Assembly: GCA_036971475.1 (NCBI GenBank)
Contig: JBAIZL010000004.1
Coordinates: 64,291,753 to 64,355,752, forward strand
Length of the DNA: 64,000 bases
Origin: Prosapia bicincta
Lineage: Eukaryota > Arthropoda > Insecta > Hemiptera > Cercopidae
Direction: 5' to 3'
Part shown: in pieces, positions 50,435 to 62,167 of the stretch
Numbering within the stretch: position 1 is the stretch's first letter
How the letters are laid out: each line of letters begins with the position of its first letter
The notes under the pieces: model-generated
What the model was told of the DNA's origin: nothing
Databases searched by the model: none
What the model saw: the letters and a program-made list of their open reading frames with translations, nothing else
Made by a program: the position numbers and the translations under genes

Positions 50435-53114
50435 TGAACTAAGAATTGTTACATGGAATGCAAATGGACTCCATAAACATATTTCTGAACTTCAAATATT
50501 TTTGAATAATGAAGATATTGATATGTGTTTAATATCGGAATCTCATTGCTCAAAGCAATCTCTTATAAGAATACCACAGTACATATGTTACCACGCCTTG
50601 CACCCAGACAATAAAGCTAGAGGTGGCTCTGCCATTTTAATTAAAAACAATATACAACACTATGAAGAGTTAAAAGTAGAAACATTTATAATGCAAGTAA
50701 CTACGATAAATATTAAAGCAAATAATAAGGATGTTAAAATATCAGCCATCTATTGCTCACCGAGACAAAAGCTATCGCAATATGACTATAGAAATGTATT
50801 TGGAATGCTTGGCAATAGCTTCATTATTGGAGGAGACTTTAATGCTAAGCATACGCACTGGGGATCAAGGTTAACAAATACTAAAGGAAGGGAACTATAT
50901 CGAGCAGCTATGGACTATAGATGTGTGCTCTCCTCATCGGGATCGCCAACGTATTGGCCATCGGACCCTGACAAAATCCCTGATTTGATTGATTTCTTCA
51001 TTTCAAAAGGTATAGCAAAGATTCATATTACTGTGAAAGGGGGGAATGATCTATCCTCAGACCATAACCCAGTGATACTCACATTAAGTGAAAGGGTGAA
51101 TATAAATAACAACCTCCCTAAACTTACCAATAAACTAACTAATTGGGATATCTTTGGGAAAAAGCTCTATGACTTTATAAATCTCCAATCTCTAATGGAC
51201 ACACGAGATGAAATTGATAATGAAGTTGAACAGTTAACAGCAGACATTCAACAAGCAGCTGAAGAGAGTACTCCAATATCGTATGTTAAAAAGTATACAG
51301 AAATAAGCTATCCAGAAGATGTTAGAGAGATGATTCTTGCTAAAAGAAGAGCTAGAAGAAAATGGCATCAATCTAGGTCGCCTGAAGATAAATCATTGGT
51401 TAATCGTCTCAACAATGTGTTGAGAAAACGAATTAAGGAAGTTAAAAACGAATCCTTAAGCACTTTTCTTAATAGCTTAACAGATGATGAAACTACCAGC
51501 TATTCTTTGTGGAAGGCTGCCAGAGAGCTAAATAGGCCTATTGCTCAAAATCCGCCTTTGAAAATGAGAGACGGTAATTGGGCTAAAAGTGCAACGCAAA
51601 AAGCTGAATTATTTGCTGATTATTTAGAAGAAGTGTTTACTCCACTTAATACAAACTCAAATCCAATCTTAATAAACCTTAACAATATTTCATGCAGTAC
51701 AAGTATTAAATGTGTAACACTTAAAGAAATTAGGGATATAATTAAACATCATTTAAGTGAAAGAAAATCACCTGGCTATGATCTAGTTACAGGGAAAATA
51801 ATAAAAGAGCTACCGGACATTGTTATATTAAAGCTGCAGCTTATAATAAATGCATGCTTCAAATTTAAATATGTACCTAAACACTGGAAAATAGCTGAAA
51901 TTATAGTAATACCCAAACCAGGTAAACCTCCTACAGAAGTCACATCCTACCGACCAATTTCGCTATTGCCAATTATGTCAAAAATATTTGAAAGACTTCT
52001 GTTAAAAAGACTTTCACAGATTATAAATGAAAAGCAACTGATTCCAGGTCACCAATTTGGTTTTAGAAGTAAACATTCTACAATCGATCAGGTTCATCGT
52101 ATCACTAATACAATAGAAAATGCTTTAGAAGAAAAGAAAATCGGCATGGCTGCTTTCTTGGATGTAGCCCAAGCATTTGATAAAGTATGGCATGAAGGGT
52201 TGAAGTATAAGCTCTATAGAGATTTACCAACACCGTTTTATCAAATACTTTCATCATATTTAGAAGAAAGATATTTTAGGGTTAGATATGATAAATACTA
52301 TTCAGACTTGAAAAAGATATCTGCTGGAGTACCCCAGGGTAGTGTACTGGGGCCTACACTTTTCCTACTATATACGGCTGATATTCCATTGGGTAATAAC
52401 ATAATGACAGCCACGTTTGCTGATGATACCGCACTTTTATCACCAGATAACTCGGTTACCAAAGCAGCCAATAGTTTACAAACTGCCATGAATAATCTTT
52501 ATATCTGGACTCAAAAATGGCGCATTAAGTTAAATGAAACTAAATCCGTTCTTGTAACCTATACAAACAGAAAGGTTATTACTCCACAAATACTGATAAA
52601 TGGCAATGCTATACCAACAGCAAACACAGCAAAATACCTAGGTATGACACTGGATGCAAAATTGAAGTGGAAGGAACATGTAAAAAAGAAAAAAGAAGAA
52701 CTAAATGCCAAATATAGAAAGTTATACTGGTTGATGGGCCGTAGTTCTGAACTATCACTGAATAATAAAATAAGATTATACAACCAAATTCTAAAACCCA
52801 TCTGGACATATGGTATTCAATTATGGGGATGTACCAAAAAAACAAATTTGAAAATGATTCAGACATTTCAAAATAAGGTATTACGTAACATGGTAAATGC
52901 ACCATGGTACGTTAGAAATGAAGACCTGCACCGGGATCTGAAAATCAAATTTGTTATAGATGAGGTTAAGGTTTATGCCTCTAAGCATTTGTATAGACTG
53001 CATATACATCCTAATCAGGAGATTGAGCCAATCCTTGATGTGACTAGGCATGTCCGCCGTCTACAAAGAACTAGACCACATGATTTGGCCACTTTAGAAC
53101 GAAGAGAAACTTGA
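50412..53114 (+). CDS. Jockey ORF2: endonuclease-reverse transcriptase, 900 aa
   Basis: The protein nicks target DNA and copies the element RNA from the nick. Residues 1-225 are an APE-type endonuclease: WNANGL (15-20), the Glu in SES (42-44), GGDFNAKH (140-147, Asp142 and Asn144), PDLIDFF (190-196), and SSDHNP (215-220, with the catalytic Asp-His pair). The reverse transcriptase follows: IPKPGK from residue 500, YRPISLLP, FLDVAQAFDKVW with Asp584, GVPQGSVLGP from 639, FADD at 669-672 (catalytic Asp pair), and KYLGMTLD. No RNase H domain is present. The ATG at 50,412 is chosen because it precedes the endonuclease by only a few residues and overlaps the end of ORF1, a usual Jockey arrangement. 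All catalytic residues I can identify are intact and there is no stop, so this copy could still supply ORF2 protein. Confidence 0.95.
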   Translation: MAKIEMNDELRIVTWNANGLHKHISELQIFLNNEDIDMCLISESHCSKQSLIRIPQYICYHALHPDNKARGGSAILIKNNIQHYEELKVETFIMQVTTINIKANNKDVKISAIYCSPRQKLSQYDYRNVFGMLGNSFIIGGDFNAKHTHWGSRLTNTKGRELYRAAMDYRCVLSSSGSPTYWPSDPDKIPDLIDFFISKGIAKIHITVKGGNDLSSDHNPVILTLSERVNINNNLPKLTNKLTNWDIFGKKLYDFINLQSLMDTRDEIDNEVEQLTADIQQAAEESTPISYVKKYTEISYPEDVREMILAKRRARRKWHQSRSPEDKSLVNRLNNVLRKRIKEVKNESLSTFLNSLTDDETTSYSLWKAARELNRPIAQNPPLKMRDGNWAKSATQKAELFADYLEEVFTPLNTNSNPILINLNNISCSTSIKCVTLKEIRDIIKHHLSERKSPGYDLVTGKIIKELPDIVILKLQLIINACFKFKYVPKHWKIAEIIVIPKPGKPPTEVTSYRPISLLPIMSKIFERLLLKRLSQIINEKQLIPGHQFGFRSKHSTIDQVHRITNTIENALEEKKIGMAAFLDVAQAFDKVWHEGLKYKLYRDLPTPFYQILSSYLEERYFRVRYDKYYSDLKKISAGVPQGSVLGPTLFLLYTADIPLGNNIMTATFADDTALLSPDNSVTKAANSLQTAMNNLYIWTQKWRIKLNETKSVLVTYTNRKVITPQILINGNAIPTANTAKYLGMTLDAKLKWKEHVKKKKEELNAKYRKLYWLMGRSSELSLNNKIRLYNQILKPIWTYGIQLWGCTKKTNLKMIQTFQNKVLRNMVNAPWYVRNEDLHRDLKIKFVIDEVKVYASKHLYRLHIHPNQEIEPILDVTRHVRRLQRTRPHDLATLERRET

Positions 53115-53290
53115 GTTTTCCAACACCATCTATTTCTTTTCTATAAATGAAAGACATTAGTCAGTTGCTTCAACTGGTCATGACAAAGGGAGGTGTTTTA
53201 GTGAGTACGAATCTCACACTGTTGCGTAATACGGATTGCGCAGCGTCTTTTTGAAGATTTTCACCTAACCAAAAAAAAAACAAAAAAAAA
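53115..53290 (+). other. Jockey 3' untranslated region and poly(A) tail
   Basis: About 155 nt of non-coding sequence follow the ORF2 stop and end in a 20-nt A-rich tail with one C (53,271-53,290), then the right target-site duplication. Confidence 0.85.
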
Positions 53291-53785
53291 TATGGACTTC
53301 ATTTACATTATTTGGTAATGAAGTAAAAAATATCACAAAATTGTTTCAAGTTAGCAACAAAAAATTCGCATATAATACTAATAATAAATTAATAAATAAA
53401 ATGAATAATAATAGTATTATTAATATGCATGAAAAACGGTGTATATAAATTAGAATGTGAGCTGAAATAATGTAATAAAGTTTATATAGGCAAAACTAAG
53501 AAAAAAACTTTAAAATAGATTTAAGAGCATTTTAATGCATATAAAAAGCCAGAAACTTTTAAGTCAAATTTTGCTAGTCATTGTATTAATTATAATCACA
53601 TATTTCCTAATTTATATAATATGATACATGTAAAAGAAATTAACAAAGGCCTGAGATTGAATATTTATGAAGCTTTAGAAATACATAAATATAATAGTAA
53701 TAATGAGTTAATAAACGAACAAATACAAGAAATATCTAAATTTGATAATATATTCAGTGTTTGTAATGTTAGAGCAGCAAAATAA
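53290..53785 (+). pseudogene. Penelope-like element C-terminus with GIY-YIG endonuclease
   Basis: This continues the interrupted PLE protein: IWTSFTLFGNEVKNITKLF, then after a frameshift near 53,435 GVYKLECELK, stop, NKVYIGKT, stop, stop, EHFNAYKKPE and SHCINYNH. It ends IFSVCNVRAAK with a stop at 53,783-53,785. The GVY...YIG pair is the GIY-YIG signature and the later EHF matches the conserved R..EH segment, with its Arg codon replaced by a stop. GIY-YIG enzymes nick DNA and prime PLE integration. At least three stops and one frameshift make it inactive. Confidence 0.85.
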
Positions 53786-53876
53786 AAAAAATATTTTAAC
53801 AACATTGTAATTGATTTGGCATAGCTATTTATTTGATCTAATTTCAACTTATGTTAATTTAAATTTTTTAATATTC

Positions 53877-53932
53877 CTGATGATGTTGGTACTGTTAGCC
53901 AACGAAAAGCTTTGAATTGTAAATTCAAATAT
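53877..53932 (+). ncRNA. Hammerhead-ribozyme-like motif at PLE 3' end
   Basis: CTGATGA (53,877-53,883) is followed by stem II GTTGG/CCAAC (53,885-53,889 with 53,899-53,903) and GAAA (53,904-53,907). An 8-bp hairpin TTTGAATT/AATTCAAA (53,911-53,929) then takes the place of stem III, followed by T-A, a possible cleavage pair. Self-cleaving hammerheads in PLE termini are established for many animals. An AGC bulge and a weak stem I leave activity open. Near-identical copies are at 61.46, 61.55 and 61.77 kb. Confidence 0.6.
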
Positions 53933-53962
53933 AATTCTTGTATTTGTATTTTGACTTTTGTT

Positions 53963-54849
<887 letters not shown>

Positions 54850-54867
<18 letters not shown>

Positions 54868-55788
54868 AAGTGAAAGAGAACAGACGGTTCACAATTTCGT
54901 CCTTAGCTGTAACATTTCCTGCTGCATCAAGAAGTGTTATCTACGAAATTGTGTCTGAACGTTTAAATTATCGGAAACTGTGTTCACGGTGGGTATCGAA
55001 AATGTTGACTTATACGCACAAAACCAAACGATTGGGCAGTGCATTGAGCTTTCGCGAGCGTTACCGTAACGAGGGCGATGATTTTTTAAGCCATATCGTT
55101 ACAGGTGATGAAACGTGGGTAGCCTACGCTACACCAGAATAAAAACAACAGTCAATGGAATGGCGGCATTCAACATCCCCTAGGAAAGTCAAATTCAAGC
55201 AAACAATTTCTGCCCAGAAATTAATGTGCACTGTCTTTTGGGACAGAAAGGGTGTGTTGTTGGTCGATTTTCTGCCTCGCGGTGAAACGATCAATGCAGC
55301 CGCGTACTGTGAAACTTTAAAAAAAACTGCGCCTCGCAATCCAAAACAAAAGACGTGGCATGTTGAGTGCAGGCATCGTTTTGCTCCACGATAATGCTCG
55401 TCCACATTCAGCAAATCTAACGCAAGAGCTCATCACTTCATTTGGCTGGGAACAATTGGACCATCCTCCATACAGTCCCGATCTAGCGCCTAGCGACTAC
55501 CATTTGTTTCTACACTTGAAGACGCATTTAGCGGGGAAGCGTCATTCCAATGATGAAGAAGTAAAAACGTCTGTGCAGCAGTGGTTGTCCAGTCTGGCGG
55601 CAAGCTTCTATGACGACGGCATACAAAAGCTGGTCCCAAGATACGACAAGTGCCTTAATAATAATGGAAATTATGTAGAGAAGTAGAGGAAAGAATGCTC
55701 TTTGAGGTAAATAAAGTTTTGTTTGAAAAAATTTACTTGTTCATTTTTTATATCAAAACGGTCTTACTTTAAAGACATGCCTCGTATA
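54850..55788 (+). mobile_element. mariner transposon, 5'-truncated relic
   Basis: Transposase homology starts abruptly a few bases after a (TA)n tract, and the 5' terminal repeat and N-terminal coding part are absent. The 3' end is a mariner-like terminal repeat (AAACGGTCTTACTTTAAAG through CATGCCTCGTA) followed by TA (about 55,757-55,788). Mariner inserts at TA dinucleotides. Confidence 0.85.
54870..55686 (+). pseudogene. mariner (DD34D) transposase, broken
   Basis: The reading begins inside the second helix-turn-helix (FTISSLAVTF ... SVIYEIVSERL), then LCSRWVSKMLT. The first catalytic Asp is in VTGDETWVAYATPE (GAT at 55,107), followed by an in-frame TAA at 55,140. The frame continues with MEWRHSTSPRKVK to CETLKK. 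An extra A in an 8-A run near 55,320 shifts it. The second Asp is in LLHDNARPHSA (55,390) and the third in PYSPDLAPSDYHLF (GAC at 55,495), leaving 34 residues between them, the mariner spacing. The reading ends at TAG 55,684-55,686. About 60-80 N-terminal residues are missing. The element is inactive, but its domains are well preserved. Confidence 0.92.
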
Positions 55789-55894
55789 TACAATCCGGTG
55801 CCTCTAGTTAGTTGAAACATATACTCATAAAATACGTAAAAACATAAAATTTACTGTTTAAGTGACGGTATTAAAATATAATGTTTAATGTATT

Positions 55895-55950
55895 TGTGTG
55901 TGTGTGTGTGTGTGTGTGTTTGTGTGTGCTTGTGTGTGTGTGTGTGTGTG
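55895..55950. repeat. (GT)n microsatellite
   Basis: GT dinucleotides with interruptions TTTGT and GCTT. Confidence 0.95.
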
Positions 55951-57069
55951 TTTGTATGTGCCAAATCACCATATATCTAAGTACATAATCTGTACGACTT
56001 CATGTCTTACGTAATCCTTAATGGATCAAATATTGTGTGGTGTATAGGGATTTTCTCAAAATATATTCGATGGCTAGAGGACCATGACTAAAAATATGAA
56101 AACATGGTACCTTTATGTTCCGATGTGGTAACTAAACATCTGAGATATCTCACAGTTTCTCCTAATTTGTACTATTCGAATAAAACACAGACAACACTAG
56201 CAAACACAACCCATGAACATTGCTATTAACATTATTAAAATGGATTCGGATATTAATTCGTTTATAAATAGATGTAAATAGGTAAACAGTAAAGAAGATG
56301 TACTTCTGGGGAGTGAAATTTAACACGAAATCACAAGTAGATGCGATTAACCCTGGCACGCTGCATACGTGACTTATTTCATGAAATTGTATTCCCGATG
56401 GTTTCTAGAACGCCCTCAGGGTGTACCAGATATTTCTCACAATAATCTACAGTTTATCTTCACGGATTACATTTTTTTAAAAACCGAATCGGAAATTATG
56501 TTCGAATTCCAACCTTAAAACCAGACAGTGTTTTGACATAGATTGAATTTATTTAGTCTTTCGGTGTTAAAAATTACATTACTCCTTTTTCATAACTCAC
56601 TTCATACTCCCTCTCCAAACTAGAATTACAAAGGTGTGCATTAATTCTCATAAATCTCGTCAGACATTTTTTTAAACAAAGTAAATATCACGTTATAATT
56701 TATTAATTTTCATTTTGTTAAATGAGCTACAAATAATTATTTATATCCCACAGATGCGGTACCAAGATGTCATTAAATAATCAACGTGATGTAAGGAAGG
56801 TTTCTTAATTCTTGTCACGAAAAGATAGTTTTCTTTTAATTCTATCCTTTATTCACTACTATTCTCCCGTCTTATAAAAATTATATAAAAATGTAGCTAA
56901 AATGAAAATAGAGTTTATGTTTGTCATGTATTACGCTGCAGCCGTTAAAAGGTACGATGTTAATTTCATTACTCTAAAATAATTCCTGGACGAAGGGCTT
57001 TAAAATACTTACTCATCAGTAATACAATTTTAAACAACTCTTTAAATACAGATCTATGTATTAACATTG

Positions 57070-59990
57070 TTTTACTTTATTTCTTGAAATTTAAAATGCT
57101 TTTCAATATATTTCTACGCAGTGCCACATTTGTTAGAACTTCTAAAACTTTTATTAAAATGTGTTCTCTTCACGTTTTAAAATATGCTAGCCGTATCCAA
57201 TTATAGTAAGTTAATACCATACCTAACTAGATATTTTCCTTGTTTCGATGAGACTATGAAAGCAAACCTGATTTTGTTTTATCTACACAACCAGTCCTTA
57301 TAATTACCAGATATTATCCTAATTCCATAAGTAACGTAATTCATGTTATTTACGTATTACTGAAATGCCTTTACATAGATTTTTGTATGATAGGCCCTAT
57401 AAACTTTTTGTGTGCTTTATGAACAAAATTTAGAGTACACATTCTAGTAACACACAAGTCCTCACTAATCACATTATTATATAGTTAACGACCGGATGTA
57501 TATTTCGGTTATAAAAAAACAATCCTTCGATGCCACAGAATACATGGGAAGGTTTTTCGCATCGACGATGGTTGCTTTTCAACAGAAATGAACAAGATGG
57601 TAATAAACAATAATATTGTGGTTATACAACGATGGAGTTTATGTGTTTTTAGTGGAATAAAAAGTATTTGTATTCTACTTTTCCGTTTAAAACAATTTTG
57701 ATATCACTCGTGGGAAAACAATAGTATAAATAAAACTGTTCTATTTATTCTCCTACCACTAACAAATATTCGAATCACACAGCCATCTAAAATAAAATTT
57801 ATTACAAAACGTGTCATAACTGACGCGCACTTCCAATAATCAAGGAAACGTTTTTTTGTATGCTTTGGAAAATAAATTGCGTACAAATAATAATAGCAAC
57901 TTAAATATACCATTAAACATATTTTATTTTAATTAAGAAACTAATAATTATATGTATATTATTTTTAAAAAAACAGTATACTTTACTATATACTTTAAAG
58001 TGTTTAAGTACATTTGGAAACCATACCTTGCTAAAAAGCTGTCTATGTCACATTAAATATGACAAAATATGTTGTTATTTTCTTGCTTTGTTAATTCTAA
58101 TGAGATACAAATTGCTTTTAACGTACGTTTTAATGAGGTTTTATAGTATTTTGATGATTTAATGTATATTATAACAATAGAATTATCTTGAGAACTTCGT
58201 ACAATAGATTAGGTATTTGTTTAAAATAATGGTCTTAATGTGCGGTAATTTAAAATGTTATAAGGTACGAAGCTGTTGATTAAGTGATTGTATGAACCAA
58301 ATTTTTCAATTAAGTAATGCAAATTGTTTTGCAAGTGCATTGAGATATTGAAATACTTTTATAAAATTTGAACCTATCTTCAGTAATCATTTGACAATGT
58401 TTCCCGTAGCGTTCAACATCTTCAGTGGTCTAAAACAGGTCAATCTCCAAAACTGGTTGAATCAGAAACACATATATCTCGACACTAGACTCTCTTCATT
58501 CACTTCATAAACCAAGGGGATTAAATTGAAATTACTTTATTAGTTAATTTTTTGAAATAATGAAATTCGTGTAACTCTGACATTGAAGAGAAGGGGTTAT
58601 TGTAACTTTCTTACTGATGTATTTAGTCAGTTACCTATTTTTTACCTGGGGGTACCCTGGAGTCTTGAAATTGTATAGTATATAATATACTATATTTCAA
58701 GAGTATAAATTGAACTATAATTAGAGCAATCTCGTTTCCGAAAAGTTAGTAAATTTATCATGTTACAGTCCCTGTAATTACTCTCGAAATGACACAATCA
58801 GCGCTTTGCTAATGTTCTGTTAGCTGATATTCTCGCTACATGATGTAATCTAGCTTTAGCTAATGATAAAATTACGTCTGACCTAGGTTTGAAAATTATC
58901 TGCTTTCTAGGGATAAATTTAACCAGTTTTATATTTTCATGGTTGAACCTGTTCAGTATAAATAATTTGAAGGTGAAATAATATACCAACAAGACGCAAT
59001 AGTGCCGTAATTTTAAATTTAATTAAATAGAGCCCCTAACATAAAATAAACTCTGTCATTTAAATCTCTCGTCAGAGTTCAAGTCTTAATGAAAAATATG
59101 CTCGTATACAGGGAAGAAACACCAACAAAAAAATATTTAGAACGTTGAAGAAAATCAATAGGCTCTTGGATAAATTATGTGTCAAAAATGTTTTGAACTC
59201 AGATATTTATGTCTTATTAAAACAGGATATATGCCAATTGCTAGGGAGTATTTTATAAGGAAAAGGGTTAACGCATCATGGTTACAAACGGATAAACATT
59301 TAGGAATAGTATTACTACACTGTTTAAAGTAATTATTAAAAACTAATATTACTATATTCTACATTCCTGGCGTCTGATTAATTTTTCTCATTAGAATGAG
59401 TACAATATGCTTCGCTGCGTAATTGATAACAATAGCTGGTTGCTCTCCAGAGAACTACTCAGGCTAGCAATAAATGTAGTAAGCATATCAAAGTTGGTCT
59501 CCAAACAATTGTTTTAGTAAAAGAAAAATGCTTTATTTTGTTATGGCAAAATAAATAAGTACAATTTCAGAGAAACAATTAAAATATACAGCTTTTAATA
59601 GGTGATTGTTATTAATTACAATGGTCTAGGCGTGACGGGGATTGGCTGCCCCCCGTCTTGTACAAAGTTATGTTCTCAGTTTTATCCTTCAGCTACTTAT
59701 TAATATATTTGATACTCCCCTTATAATCCTGAATCTAGCAGCGAGATGAAAACCATACAGATGATTTACTGCACATCGATCATAACCCACGATTTTCTAG
59801 GTTTTAAATATCAAAAGACATTACATTTAATGCCTTATACTCCAGAAGCATTATAAGAGAAATTATCGTTGAATATTCTATTCAGTTTGTAGTATTTTCT
59901 TGAATAGTAATTATAACAAGGTTATTCGGTTAAAAATAGAATAAACTGAATATTATGATTTATGTGTTACAATTTGTTACATGTAAGATA
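57070..59990. other. AT-rich DNA, no gene recognised
   Basis: It lies within segmental copy 3. Frames of 64-69 codons have no motifs. Alignment to copy 2 is visible only near 57.2-57.35 kb (with 40.7-40.8 kb). Confidence 0.5.
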
Positions 59991-60384
59991 CAGAATGAAA
60001 GAAAACCAATCTAAACAATAAATAACAGGATTAAACTGATTACTTGATAACATGAAACCGTTACGTTAAAAGAAATAGAGACGATTTCTCTTCAAACAAA
60101 TGTATGCAGCGAAGTAATTCTTGGAAATTTACGATGCAATAAACAAGACTGAAACTACTGTTCGAATACGGAATGGTTTTATTTCAACACGAGTTAGTCT
60201 TTATTCAGGTTTGGTAATAAACGAAATCAGTTTATTGAAAAAAGTAGGTCCATTATTTGGACTATATAGAAGCATAACATTGCGTTAAAATATAAACGTA
60301 AAACCAAAAGAAGGAGATATTTAAACATAAATATTTAAGACAAACAACAACTTATGACCAATCGGTCAGGAACGGAGGGCGTCA

Positions 60385-60540
60385 TCGAGTCTACGCAGCT
60401 TGGTACTTGTGTAATCTGTACCGATTCCCTCACTCGGGATAAGGAAGCTAACTGGATGCAGATGAGACGCAGGATCATCGATAGATAATGGTTATTAGGA
60501 GTGCAGAAGGGGTTTTGGGGGCAAGGCCCCACCTAAAAAA
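60385..60540. other. GC-richer conserved block, copy 3 counterpart of 43.3 kb
   Basis: It aligns to 43,290-43,440. The minus strand reads PSEGIGTDYTSTKLRRL where copy 2 reads AEEGIEIDYTYKKLGKL. Frames are not preserved over the whole block. Confidence 0.3.
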
Positions 60541-61462
60541 AACGTTTTTCTAGTCTTTATAATCGGTGAGGATAGAAATTGGGCTTATTATAAAAGGGCT
60601 TGACCTGAAGAGGTTTTTATGGAAAGTTAGAGCCACAATTTGTAAAATGGAAAACAAGTTTTATTTTCTCGTGAGAATGTTATTATATCTCTATTGGATT
60701 CAAGAGTGAAATTATTTTTTCAATCACCTTTTTTTACATGTGAGAATATGAGTGACTGTGTGAGTGTAGCAAGGAAGTGTACAAAACAAAGAATTTTGTG
60801 TGTTTCAAACTTAAAACGTGAACCTAAATTCACATTAAACTAACAATACAGAGAAAAACGAGATAAGATAGTGCTGTATACAGAGTTTACAGTAGGTGGA
60901 GATTTCGTCTCAGGTGAATATAATTGCCGGTTCTAGAAAAGAGAGATGATTCCCTAGCATTCAATGCAATAGAAAGTTTAAGGTAATAAGTGAATCTGAC
61001 GCTGCGTCTTCTTAGAAACAATCCAAATTACAGCCCTGAGTATATTGACTGTTCACTATGTATTAGATGCTTCACAACAGTTCTACTTAATGAAGGAGTT
61101 AATTCAACGATTTAATGCATTTCCTTTACATAGAAATCTAATCTTTTTTGATGCAATATTTTTTCAAAGACACATAACTAGTTCCACAGCGTTTTTGCTC
61201 TGTTTTTTCTTGTTGCAGTTTTATTTTTAAATTGATGTTTCAATTATCTGTCTTAATTTATCCTTCGTAGACCTTTCGTAGAGCTAGTAATCTTTTTCAG
61301 AATTTTAAAATGATTGTGTATAGTGTATCGTAGTGATAGTTTATTTGTAGTGATATATGATATATATAAATATATATAAATATCGCTATATGTATTCTTG
61401 TGTATTAATAAAGAACATAAGTCAAAATAAAAATACAAGAATTATAATTGAATTTACAATTC

Positions 61463-61500
61463 AAAGCTTTTCGTTGGCTAACAGTACCAACATCATCAGG
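61463..61500 (-). ncRNA. Hammerhead-ribozyme-like core, left half of palindrome
   Basis: Minus strand: CTGATGA (plus-strand TCATCAG, 61,493-61,499), stem II GTTGG/CCAAC (61,473-61,477 with 61,487-61,491), GAAA (61,469-61,472). All core bases are intact. Confidence 0.55.
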
Positions 61501-61549
61501 AATATTAAACAATTAAAATTAATATGTTAATTTTAATTGTTTAATATTC

Positions 61550-61600
61550 CTGATGACGTTGGTACTGTTAGCCAATGAAAAACTTTGAATTGTAAATTCA
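61550..61600 (+). ncRNA. Hammerhead-ribozyme-like core, right half of palindrome
   Basis: CTGATGA (61,550-61,556), stem II GTTGG/CCAAT with one G-U pair (61,558-61,562 with 61,572-61,576), GAAA (61,577-61,580). Confidence 0.55.
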
Positions 61601-61634
61601 TTTGTAATTCTTGTATTTGTATTTGACTTATGTT

Positions 61635-61637
<3 letters not shown>

Positions 61638-61692
<55 letters not shown>
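61638..61692. repeat. (TA)n then (GT)n microsatellite
   Basis: It follows the TTCTTTAT tail of the first palindrome. Confidence 0.95.
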
Positions 61693-61858
61693 ATTCTTGT
61701 GTATTAAAAAAGAACTAAGTCAAAATACAAATACAAGAATTATAATTGAATTGTTTAATATTCCTGATGATGTTGGTACTGTTAGCCAACAAAAAGCTTT
61801 GAATTGTAAATTCAATAATAATTCTTGTATTTTTATTTTTACTTAGTTCTTTATATAA
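61693..61858. repeat. Second PLE-end fragment, partly palindromic
   Basis: The left part (TATTCTTGTG to AATTATAATTGAATT) is the inverted tail and is joined to a forward PLE end from TTTAATATTCCTGATGATG to TTCTTTATATAAAT. The inverted half lacks the ribozyme core, so the palindrome is asymmetric. Confidence 0.7.
61764..61812 (+). ncRNA. Hammerhead-like motif with lost catalytic G
   Basis: CTGATGA (61,764-61,770) and stem II GTTGG/CCAAC are intact, but the GAAA box reads AAAA (from 61,791). The invariant G12 is missing and this copy should be inactive. Confidence 0.5.
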
Positions 61859-61870
61859 ATAAATAAATAA

Positions 61871-61918
<48 letters not shown>
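61857..61918. repeat. (AAAT)n/(TA)n microsatellite
   Basis: AAAT units followed by TA dinucleotides, attached to the second PLE-end fragment. Confidence 0.93.
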
Positions 61919-61970
61919 TTATATTCTTGATATTTTACGTTATCCATTACTTTTCCGTTGCACTGACTTT

Positions 61971-62114
61971 ATGAAGTTAATATATTACTATTGTAAGTAA
62001 TTGGAGTGATTCGACAATGGTCAAGTGAGCGAAAGGCACCTCATCACACAAGGTAAAATCATTGCACTTAATGGTGGATAAAATTATCTTACAAATGTAA
62101 TATATTAACTTCAT
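61971..62114. repeat. 144-bp inverted-repeat element
   Basis: The arms, ATGAAGTTAATATATTAC with TTGTAAG (from 61,971) and CTTACAA with GTAATATATTAACTTCAT (to 62,114), are near-perfect reverse complements around a 90-nt centre. A (TA)n tract follows, as with the PLE ends. The centre has GATGAGGTGCC and a GCGAAAGGC-type string, but no clear hammerhead fold. It may be a MITE or another PLE-end family. Confidence 0.55.
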
Positions 62115-62122
62115 ATAAATAA

Positions 62123-62127
<5 letters not shown>

Positions 62128-62164
<37 letters not shown>
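62128..62164. repeat. (TA)n microsatellite
   Basis: TA dinucleotides after three AAAT units. Confidence 0.95.

Positions 62165-62167
<3 letters not shown>

Larger units (their letters stand above)
48704..53289 (+). mobile_element. Jockey-clade non-LTR retrotransposon, near full length
   Basis: The 4.6-kb insert has a GC-rich 5' end (GCCCGGCGGGTAGGGC), a 5' leader, ORF1 (gag-like, frameshifted), ORF2 (endonuclease plus RT, intact) and a poly(A) tail at 53,271-53,290, and is flanked by a target-site duplication. It lacks RNase H, as Jockey-clade elements do. Apart from ORF1 frameshifts at or near short homopolymers it looks young. Confidence 0.95.
61370..61640. repeat. Large palindrome made of two inverted PLE 3' ends
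   Basis: The left half reads as the reverse complement of the PLE 3' end and the right half as its forward copy, meeting near 61,522 (AATTAAAATTAATATGTTAA then TTTTAATT). Each half has the ribozyme-like core, the GAATTGTAAATTC hairpin and the tail to TTCTTTAT(TA)n. The left edge includes the same TGTGTATTAATAAAG junction as the 5' end of the PLE at 47.9 kb. There is no coding sequence between the two ends, so this is an extreme internal deletion or a solo palindromic insertion. Confidence 0.75.
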
